Assembly: GCA_023249795.1 (NCBI GenBank)
Contig: JAHFBU010000062.1
Location: forward strand, 1-8,328
DNA length: 8,328 nt
Direction: 5' to 3'
From: Syntrophaceae bacterium
Lineage (GTDB): Bacteria > Desulfobacterota > Syntrophia > Syntrophales > UBA5619
Within the stretch, counting starts at the first letter, position 1; every line of letters begins with the position of its first letter. The notes under the pieces are model-generated. The model made no database searches and had not been told where the DNA came from. It worked only from the letters and a program-made list of their open reading frames with translations. Of the stretch, positions 1-4,693 are shown piece after piece. The position numbers and the translations under genes are program-made.

Positions 1-2
1 AG

Positions 3-569
3 GGGGCGCGGGAGATGGGCCTCCGGAACATCGGCCTGCTTAAACCCACGGTGCGGGAGGGAATCTACATCGTCTTCTCATCGACCAGTTGCGGCCTGAT
101 GCTCCGCCACGAGTACGCCCGTCTCCTCAACCTCCCCGGCGCGGAGGAGCTCGCGGGACAGCTCTTCGATATCTGCGAATTCCTGCTGCGCCTGCACGCC
201 GAGGAAAAATCGGCGGTGGCCTTCCGGCCGATTTCCATGAGGGCGGCCTACTTCGCCCCGTGCCACCTCCGGGCTCTGAACATCGGCCTCCCCGCCCTGG
301 AGCTGCTGCGCCTCATCCCGGGGTTGGAGATCCGCCTGATCGAGGCAGACTGCTGCGGCCTGGGAGGGCTCTATGGCTTCAAGAAGGAGAAGTTCGCGAT
401 TGCCGAGGAGATCGGAAAGGATCTGGCGGAGGCGGTCGGCCGGATGAAGCCCGATATCATCATCACGGATTGCGAAGGCTGCCGGATGCAGCTCCGCCGC
501 CTGACGGGCCTCAAGGTCATTCATCCCCTTCAGCTTCTGCGCGAGGCTCTTCCGGAGAAAATGGATTAA
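3..569 (+). CDS. GlpC-like cysteine-rich (CCG domain) Fe-S oxidoreductase subunit, 3' part
   Basis: This is the C-terminal part of a CCG-domain protein of the GlpC/HdrB type. The frame is open to the left edge, so the true start lies outside the window; the ATG at 15 is probably internal. Numbered from that ATG, one full CCG motif is visible: C83 in APCH, C113-C114 in DCCG, then C153-x-x-C156 in DCEGC. The stretch GLYGFKKEKF after the CC pair, the preceding STSC (C26) and the ending HPLQLLREAL resemble the E. coli GlpC C-terminus as I remember it. In GlpC such domains bind an unusual Fe-S cluster and connect an anaerobic glycerol-3-phosphate dehydrogenase to the membrane quinone pool. The N-terminal ferredoxin part that would separate GlpC from other CCG oxidoreductases (LutA, GlcF, HdrB-like) is not in the window, so the exact subunit is uncertain. 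It converges on the next gene with overlapping stops. Confidence 0.8.
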   Translation, partial: GAREMGLRNIGLLKPTVREGIYIVFSSTSCGLMLRHEYARLLNLPGAEELAGQLFDICEFLLRLHAEEKSAVAFRPISMRAAYFAPCHLRALNIGLPALELLRLIPGLEIRLIEADCCGLGGLYGFKKEKFAIAEEIGKDLAEAVGRMKPDIIITDCEGCRMQLRRLTGLKVIHPLQLLREALPEKMD

Positions 570-1162
570 GAACGGCCGAAGACCGAATCGACCATCGCCC
601 TGACCTCATTGAGCCACTGCCTGCGTTGATCTTCCGTGCTGGTAATAACAACGCTGAACGTCCGTCGGTGAAAGAGATTGACGCCGCAGAGGCCGAAGAT
701 GCAGTTCCTCCAGATCGCTTCAAGCGGGTCGCCAAAAACGTTCTGTTCCCTTGCCGGCTCCGTATTTGCTGTATTGAAAACAATGGCGGTCCGGGCCCGG
801 AGCAGCCCCTTCGGCACCCCCTCGCCCGAATCCCCTTCCAGAAATTGATAAGCGATCCCCGGACGAAGCACCCTGTCGATCCAGCCTTTGAGTATCGCCG
901 GGGGCTGGCCCCACCAGTTCGGATGAACAATCACAATGCCGTCGGCTTCACGGATTTCATCACAATGCGCTCGGATGGCCGGGGGCAGGGATGCGTCTTC
1001 AGGAAATTCCCGTGCAGCCAGCAACGGATCGAATCCTTCGCAGTAGAGGTCATGGAAGAGAATGCCGTGCCCATTCTTTTGGATATGCTCGGCCGCGGTT
1101 TGCGCAATGGCATGGCTGAAACTGCCGGGATCGGGATGGGCGAGAATAACTGATACATTCAT
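566..1162 (-). CDS. NAD(P)H:acceptor oxidoreductase, flavodoxin-like fold (MdaB/KefF/NQO1-type)
   Basis: This is a 198-residue cytoplasmic flavoprotein of the Flavodoxin_2 family, which passes electrons from NAD(P)H to quinones, azo or other acceptors through bound FMN or FAD. The N-terminus reads as strand then phosphate loop, AHPDPGSFSHAI (residues 8-19), the usual flavin-phosphate site. In the middle is the family hallmark ADGIVIVHPNWWGQPPAI followed by LKGWIDRVL. Later come AIVFNTANTE and FGLCGV, at the expected spacing for the flavin-ring loop and the dimer region. Its length is typical (about 190-200 residues). A GTG at 1168 lies in the same frame, but it is only about 3 nt from the AGGAGAGG ribosome site, whereas the ATG at 1162 is 9 nt away, so I chose the ATG. 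The physiological acceptor cannot be told from sequence. It stands alone, preceded by its own promoter-like region, and is not closely coupled to the methyltransferase gene. Confidence 0.9.
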   Translation of the reverse strand: MNVSVILAHPDPGSFSHAIAQTAAEHIQKNGHGILFHDLYCEGFDPLLAAREFPEDASLPPAIRAHCDEIREADGIVIVHPNWWGQPPAILKGWIDRVLRPGIAYQFLEGDSGEGVPKGLLRARTAIVFNTANTEPAREQNVFGDPLEAIWRNCIFGLCGVNLFHRRTFSVVITSTEDQRRQWLNEVRAMVDSVFGRS

Positions 1163-1171
1163 GGACACGGG

Positions 1172-1179
1172 CCTCTCCT
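1172..1179 (-). promoter_or_regulatory. Shine-Dalgarno site deciding the oxidoreductase start
   Basis: Read on the minus strand this is AGGAGAGG. It lies 9 nt before the ATG at 1162 and only 3 nt before the GTG at 1168. The spacing favours the ATG and shortens the protein by two residues at its N-terminus. Confidence 0.6.
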
Positions 1180-1212
1180 ATGTTGTCGCATCAAGCTCTT
1201 CGACGGCATCGT

Positions 1213-1242
1213 AAAATATCGGATATTGTTACTTGTTGTCAT
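1213..1242 (-). promoter_or_regulatory. Candidate promoter with overlapping palindrome, upstream of the oxidoreductase
   Basis: On the minus strand, ATGACA (1237-1242, 5 of 6 to the -35 consensus) is followed after 18 nt by TATTTT (1213-1218, 4 of 6 to the -10 consensus). A perfect inverted repeat, AATATC-g-GATATT (1215-1227), covers the -10 region, as an operator would. The -35-like hexamer falls at the edge of the ATTCCC-type repeat. This is pattern matching only and such hexamers occur by chance. The position about 50 nt before the start codon is reasonable. Confidence 0.35.
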
Positions 1243-1264
1243 TCCCGCGGAAGCGGGAATCCAG
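1238..1264. repeat. dRS3-like intergenic inverted repeat (ATTCCC-N8-GGGAAT)
   Basis: The core is ATTCCCGC, GGAA, GCGGGAAT (1241-1260): a perfect 8-bp stem closed by a GNRA-type tetraloop, flanked by GTC on the left and CCAG on the right. The pattern matches the dispersed dRS3 element known from Neisseria, and near-identical units are scattered in many proteobacterial genomes. It sits just downstream of the methyltransferase stop on the transcribed strand. Neither side has a T-run, so it is not a clear intrinsic terminator. It could still form a 3' hairpin in the methyltransferase mRNA. Only one copy is in this window, so its repeat nature rests on recognising the motif. Confidence 0.6.
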
Positions 1265-1271
1265 CCATTGA

Positions 1272-2078
1272 TTATTTCTTCTCTCCGACAGCCTTGAAGA
1301 AGGTGTAACAGAAGACCCCGTCCGCCTGGGTTGTCCGGTAGAGATCCCTGATCCCCAGATCGAAATCGGCCGGATCGATCATCCCTGCCCTGATCGCCGG
1401 TTCCCGAACGCCCTCGATCATCGCCGTGAAGGTCCTCTTCGTAAAACCGTCCACGAGTTCGGGTCTCGATGCATCGACATATACCATCCGCGGAGAGACG
1501 CGGATGCGGTCATAACCCGCCTGATGCAGGAGGGGATAGAGCTCCCGGCCGATCATGGCGTTGCCGCCCGCCTTTCGCTGCAACGCGACCTGGCAGTGGA
1601 TCGCCCTGTGCGCTGCCTCGCTGTCCGGATGAAAATAGGCCGAGCCATGGTCCCCCTCGATGAGGGTGATCGTCCCTCCGCGCTTCAGATACCTGCTCAA
1701 TGCCTGCAAAGCCAGGACGGGATTTGCGAGATGCTCCAGCACAAAACAGACGAAGATATGGTCGAAGGAGTCCGGCGCATAGGAAAGGTTGAAGATGTCC
1801 CCCTGTTCGATCTGCACATGGGTCAGGCCGGCCGCCGACACATTTCTTCTGGCCTCGGCGACGGAGGTTCCGGATAGGTCGATCGACGTGATCAGGGCAT
1901 CCGGGCTGTTTCTGGCCAGCGTCACGGTCTGGGCCCCGACCCCGCAACCGGCTTCCAGAACACGGCTTCCCGCGGGATAGGCGGTGTCGGAATGCAACAG
2001 CTCGACCAGTGTGGAGGCCTGGTCCTGCAAGCGAATGTTCTCCCGCGGATCATATCCGTGAACGTATGCCTTGGTCAT
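1272..2078 (-). CDS. Class I SAM-dependent methyltransferase
   Basis: This is a 268-residue protein with a Rossmann methyltransferase core. Motif I is VLEAGCGVG (residues 40-48), which binds S-adenosylmethionine. SIDLS has the acidic residue D67 that normally holds the ribose hydroxyls. QGDIF (D94) is the adenine-side motif. SFDHIFVCFVLEHL (104-117) is the usual motif after strand 4. The C-terminal half (about 150-268) probably forms the substrate lid and carries no motif I recognise, so the methyl acceptor (small molecule, lipid or other) is unknown. The start at 2078 is set by a strong AAGGAGG-type site just upstream; the same frame extends to 2165, but that extension has no such site and does not look like protein of this family. 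The gene is transcribed away from the transporter operon, sharing the intergenic region with it. It may be regulated with the transporter, but nothing links their functions directly. Confidence 0.88.
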   Translation of the reverse strand: MTKAYVHGYDPRENIRLQDQASTLVELLHSDTAYPAGSRVLEAGCGVGAQTVTLARNSPDALITSIDLSGTSVAEARRNVSAAGLTHVQIEQGDIFNLSYAPDSFDHIFVCFVLEHLANPVLALQALSRYLKRGGTITLIEGDHGSAYFHPDSEAAHRAIHCQVALQRKAGGNAMIGRELYPLLHQAGYDRIRVSPRMVYVDASRPELVDGFTKRTFTAMIEGVREPAIRAGMIDPADFDLGIRDLYRTTQADGVFCYTFFKAVGEKK

Positions 2079-2082
2079 CCTT

Positions 2083-2089
2083 CCTCCTT
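2083..2089 (-). promoter_or_regulatory. Shine-Dalgarno site deciding the methyltransferase start
   Basis: On the minus strand this reads AAGGAGG, with AAGG between it and the ATG at 2078. It supports 2078 over the in-frame ATG at 2165. Confidence 0.7.
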
Positions 2090-2135
2090 CTTTGGCCGGG
2101 GCACGGTTCCCGGCCCAAATTCGAACGGCAAAATC

Positions 2136-2165
2136 TCTATAAATCCCTTGACCCGCATAGTGCAA
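2136..2165 (-). promoter_or_regulatory. Candidate promoter for the methyltransferase gene
   Basis: On the minus strand, TTGCAC (2160-2165) and TATAGA (2136-2141) lie 18 nt apart, about 58 nt upstream of the methyltransferase ATG. Each matches the sigma-70 consensus at 4 of 6 positions, including the strongest ones (TTG and TATA). This is a weak prediction from pattern alone. Confidence 0.35.
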
Positions 2166-2175
2166 CCCTTATTCT
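2148..2175 (+). promoter_or_regulatory. Candidate promoter P1 for the transporter operon
   Basis: TTGACC (2148-2153) and TATTCT (2170-2175) are 16 nt apart, 5 of 6 and 4 of 6 matches to sigma-70 boxes. Transcription from here would give a 5' leader of about 160 nt. It overlaps the leftward promoter candidate at 2136-2165, so the two could interfere with each other. Confidence 0.35.
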
Positions 2176-2185
2176 GCGCTTTTGC

Positions 2186-2219
2186 TTGACATTTTTTCGG
2201 TTTGGGTTTAGTTCCAAAC
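2186..2219 (+). promoter_or_regulatory. Second -35-like box with inverted repeat (possible operator) before the transporter operon
   Basis: A perfect TTGACA (2186-2191) is followed by a TTTAGT (2207-2212) at the short spacing of 15 nt. An inverted repeat, GTTTGG-N8-CCAAAC (2200-2205 and 2214-2219), surrounds the -10-like element. The size (20 bp, arms centred 14 bp apart) is normal for a dimeric repressor site. Whether this is a promoter, an operator or chance cannot be settled from one copy. Confidence 0.3.
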
Positions 2220-2276
2220 GACATCAATCGGCCGGAAAAAGGCTTCAGAAATATCCGAATTTCTATGGGAACCCCT

Positions 2277-2292
2277 CTCTCCGGGGGGAGAG
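2277..2292 (+). other. Small stem-loop in the transporter 5' leader
   Basis: CTCTCC, GGGG, GGAGAG forms a 6-bp stem with a 4-nt loop about 50 nt before the start codon. I recognise no riboswitch class in the leader (2176-2326). The right arm contains a GGAGAG sequence that resembles a ribosome site but has no start codon after it. Confidence 0.25.
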
Positions 2293-2326
2293 TGATATTC
2301 AAGACATTCCATCAGCAAACATCAAC

Positions 2327-2333
2327 AAGGAGG
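2327..2333 (+). promoter_or_regulatory. Shine-Dalgarno site deciding the binding-protein start
   Basis: This is a full AAGGAGG, 8 nt before the ATG at 2342. The same frame is open back to 2009, but the upstream part overlaps the opposite-strand methyltransferase and would bury the signal peptide, so 2342 is the start. Confidence 0.8.
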
Positions 2334-2341
2334 AAGATATC

Positions 2342-3466
2342 ATGAAACGTTTTGCAGTGGTCATCGCCCTGGCGGTCATGGGTTTCTTCTGTCTGTCCGG
2401 GATCGGTTTCTCCCAGGCGATCGAGAATGAGTTCTATCTCATCACGCCGGTCTCCAAGGACGTCCACGATCCGGCCCTGAAGGCCTTCGCGGCTTTCGTG
2501 AAGAAGAAATACAACGTGGACTTGAAGACCAGCGCCATGCCACAGGGCACGCCGGTCGCCTACGGCCAGATCGTCGAGTGGAAGGGAAAGCCCCAGGCGG
2601 ATGTCTTCTGGGGCGGTGAGGGAACGCTGTTCGACCTGCTGGCCGATCAGGGTCTCCTGGACAAGGTGGCGATTCCCAAGGCGATGTGGGATGAAATCCC
2701 GGCCACGATCGGCAAACCCATCGGACTTCCCCTGAAGGATCCCAAAGGGTATTGGGTGGGAACCACCCTCGAACCCTACGGTCTGATCTACCAGCCGACC
2801 TTGCTCAAGCGGCTCGGCGTCGAGATCAAGGGCTGGGACGATCTGCTCAATCCCAAGCTCAAGGGCCAGATTGCCCAGTGCACGCCGGACCGGTCCAGCT
2901 CCAGCCACGCGAGCTATGAAGTGATCCTGGCCATGTACGGCTGGGAAAAGGGCTGGGACTGGCTGACGAAGCTCGCGGCCAACACGGGGATCTTCACGGC
3001 CCGATCCCGCGACGTGCCGAGCGTCGTCTCCAAGGGCGAGTTTGCCGTCGGCGTGGCGGTCCCCAGTTACATGGCCTTCGCCGAGGTCCTGGGCGGCTAC
3101 GACGTGATGTTCGTCTATCCGAAAAACGCCTACGTGACTCCCGAACCGATGGCGGTCCTCAAGGGGGCTCCCCATCCCAAGGCGGCCCATGCCTTCGTCG
3201 AGTTCCTGCTGACCGAAGAGGGGCAGAGAATCTTCATGGAACGCGGCCTCTACCCGATCACCCCCAAGTACAAGGTGCAGGGGGCGCCCGGCTCCAACGC
3301 GGAGAAGGCAGTCCAGTTCACCGCCGGTATCCGCTCCTTCTATGACATCCCGGTCGGCAATGTCTATGACCCCAAGGTCGCAGGCGAGAAGAAACGGAAC
3401 GAAGAGGTGAACGCCTACTTCCGGAAGGAGATCGCCGAAAAGCACAAGGAACTCATCAAAAAGTAA
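2342..3466 (+). CDS. Periplasmic substrate-binding protein of a ferric/2-AEP/AfuA-type ABC importer
   Basis: This is a 374-residue secreted binding protein. The N-terminus is a clear signal peptide: basic MKR, a hydrophobic core (4-23) and a likely SQA/I cleavage after A26. C17 does not sit in a lipobox, so the mature protein should be soluble in the periplasm. Family signs of the type II fold (SBP_bac_6/11 group) are PQADVFWGG, EPYGLIYQP, KGEFAVGVAVPSYMAF and, near the end, HPKAAHAFVEFLLTEEGQ. The adjacent-tyrosine (YY) iron ligand pair typical of FbpA is not visible, which argues against ferric ion. A run of four serines and a histidine (S185-H189, preceded by R184) and the R221/R223 pair could bind an anionic group such as phosphate; this is inference. 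It is the first gene of the operon with ATPase, permease and HAD phosphatase. Substrate candidates are sugar phosphates (as for AfuA), 2-aminoethylphosphonate (as for PhnS) or other phosphoesters. Confidence 0.88.
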   Translation: MKRFAVVIALAVMGFFCLSGIGFSQAIENEFYLITPVSKDVHDPALKAFAAFVKKKYNVDLKTSAMPQGTPVAYGQIVEWKGKPQADVFWGGEGTLFDLLADQGLLDKVAIPKAMWDEIPATIGKPIGLPLKDPKGYWVGTTLEPYGLIYQPTLLKRLGVEIKGWDDLLNPKLKGQIAQCTPDRSSSSHASYEVILAMYGWEKGWDWLTKLAANTGIFTARSRDVPSVVSKGEFAVGVAVPSYMAFAEVLGGYDVMFVYPKNAYVTPEPMAVLKGAPHPKAAHAFVEFLLTEEGQRIFMERGLYPITPKYKVQGAPGSNAEKAVQFTAGIRSFYDIPVGNVYDPKVAGEKKRNEEVNAYFRKEIAEKHKELIKK

Positions 3467-3488
3467 CGCCCGTTCCCGGACCATGCAC

Positions 3489-3522
3489 GGCAGCTCCCCG
3501 ATCATTCCTTCGGGGAGTTGCC
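3489..3522 (+). terminator. Strong stem-loop after the binding-protein gene (attenuator or mRNA stabiliser)
   Basis: The arms at 3489-3501 and 3510-3522 pair over 13 bp with one G-U, around an 8-nt loop; the core is CTCCCCGA/TCGGGGAG. It starts 22 nt after the stop. It is followed by TTCGTCTG rather than a T-run, so full termination is unlikely. Hairpins in this position of ABC importer operons often protect the binding-protein mRNA and lower expression of the ATPase and permease. A second small hairpin (CCGGG-AATC-CCCGG, 3537-3550) follows in the same 129-bp gap. Confidence 0.5.
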
Positions 3523-3595
3523 TTCGTCTGCAACCCCCGGGAATCCCCGGAACCCGAAAGATGCCCGCTTGTCTCCATCAACAGGATTCTGAACG

Positions 3596-4675
3596 ATGAA
3601 CATCCAATTGAAAGACATGGTGAAAAGATTCGGCGCCCTGGAGGCCGTCAGTCACGTCTCCCTGGACATCCGGGACGGCGAGCTTTTTACCCTGCTCGGT
3701 CCCTCGGGTTGCGGCAAGACGACGATCCTGCGCCTCATCGGCGGCTTTCACAAGCCCGACGGCGGGGAGATCTTCTTCGGGAATCGGGAGGTGTCGGCCA
3801 TCCCCCCCTATGAACGGAACATCGGCATGGTCTTCCAGAACTACGCCCTCTGGCCACACATGACCATTTTCGACAATGTGGCCTACGGCCTCAAGATCAA
3901 GAAGGTCCCCGCCAAAGAGAGAGCCGGGAAGGTGAACCATGCCCTCTCCCTCGTCAACCTGACGGGGCTCGAAAAGCGGTATCCCGGCCAGCTTTCGGGC
4001 GGCCAGCAGCAGCGCGTGGCCCTGGCCCGCGCCCTCGTCCTCAACCCGGATGTGCTCCTGCTCGACGAACCCCTCTCCAACCTCGATGCCAAGATCCGCC
4101 AGCAGGTGCGCGCCGAAATCCGGAAGCTCCAGAAGGAGCTGGCGATCACCGCCATCTATGTCACCCACGATCAGGAGGAGGCCCTGACCCTCTCGGACCG
4201 CATCGCCGTCCTCGATCACGGGAAGCTCCAGCAGCTCGGCTCCCCCCGCGACCTTTACCAGCGGCCGGAAAACCCCTTCGTGGCCGATTTCATCGGCATC
4301 AACAACCTGATCGCCGGCCATGTAAAGGAGATCAGGGAGGCAAAGGGCTGGATGGCCGTTGAGACCCGCGTCGGCCTGATCCGGTGCCTCTTTGAAAGCC
4401 GTTTCAAGACGGGAGAGCCCTGCAAGGTGACCGTGCGCCCCGAGGTCGCCTCCATCTGCGCCTCCGGGGAGGCCAGCGACGACATGAACCTGCTCGCCGG
4501 AGAGGTTGGCTTCGCCTCCTATATCGGCAACACGATCCGCTATGACATCGAGCTGGATCCGGAGACCACCTTCAAGGTGGACGTGCAGAATCCTTGGAAC
4601 CAGCAACCGTTCCCCGTCGGCCAGAAGGTGCATGTGCGTTTTCCCATCCGGATCACCCTGGGAATTCCCGCTTGA
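3596..4675 (+). CDS. ABC transporter ATP-binding protein (ferric/spermidine/2-AEP importer type, with TOBE domain)
   Basis: This is a 359-residue ATPase that powers the importer from the cytoplasmic side of the membrane. All nucleotide-binding motifs are intact: Walker A GPSGCGKTT (35-43), Q-loop Q81, signature LSGGQQQR (133-140), Walker B LLLDEP (154-159), D-loop SNLD (161-164) and H-loop H191. The motif FQNYALWPHMTIFDNV around the Q-loop is typical of the CUT1/PotA/FbpC-type importers. The C-terminal third (about 235-355) forms the TOBE regulatory domain, beginning with VRPE near 280. Length fits the family (about 350). Translation starts at an ATG preceded by a weak AGGA at 9 nt, weaker than that of the binding protein, consistent with lower dosage. 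The stop is 18 nt before the permease start. As in phnSTUV-type loci the order is binding protein, ATPase, permease; in afuABC the permease comes second. Confidence 0.95.
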   Translation: MNIQLKDMVKRFGALEAVSHVSLDIRDGELFTLLGPSGCGKTTILRLIGGFHKPDGGEIFFGNREVSAIPPYERNIGMVFQNYALWPHMTIFDNVAYGLKIKKVPAKERAGKVNHALSLVNLTGLEKRYPGQLSGGQQQRVALARALVLNPDVLLLDEPLSNLDAKIRQQVRAEIRKLQKELAITAIYVTHDQEEALTLSDRIAVLDHGKLQQLGSPRDLYQRPENPFVADFIGINNLIAGHVKEIREAKGWMAVETRVGLIRCLFESRFKTGEPCKVTVRPEVASICASGEASDDMNLLAGEVGFASYIGNTIRYDIELDPETTFKVDVQNPWNQQPFPVGQKVHVRFPIRITLGIPA

Positions 4676-4693
4676 GAAGAGAGGACCGCCAAC

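Noticed and set aside
89..1153. Plus-strand open frame crossing the GlpC-like gene and the oxidoreductase gene
   Set aside because: The translation is proline/arginine-rich and low in complexity, and it spans two genes encoded in other frames with clear motifs.
1241..1260. Intrinsic terminator for the methyltransferase transcript
   Set aside because: The stem is good but no T-run follows on either strand. A dispersed repeat explains it better.
2176..2326. Riboswitch in the transporter leader
   Set aside because: Only one small hairpin and one inverted repeat are visible; no conserved core of a known class was recognised.
2009..2341. N-terminal extension of the binding protein
   Set aside because: It would run through the opposite methyltransferase start and the promoter region, and place the signal peptide in the middle of the protein. 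The AAGGAGG at 2327 fixes the start at 2342.
2342..3466. Assignment as a ferric iron binding protein (FbpA)
   Set aside because: The superfamily fits, but the adjacent-tyrosine iron ligand pair is not visible and the operon ends in a phosphatase, so iron is not the leading substrate.
2312..3505. Long open frame on the minus strand (397 codons) opposite the binding-protein gene
   Set aside because: No recognisable protein character. The plus strand has a signal peptide, a strong ribosome site and family motifs.
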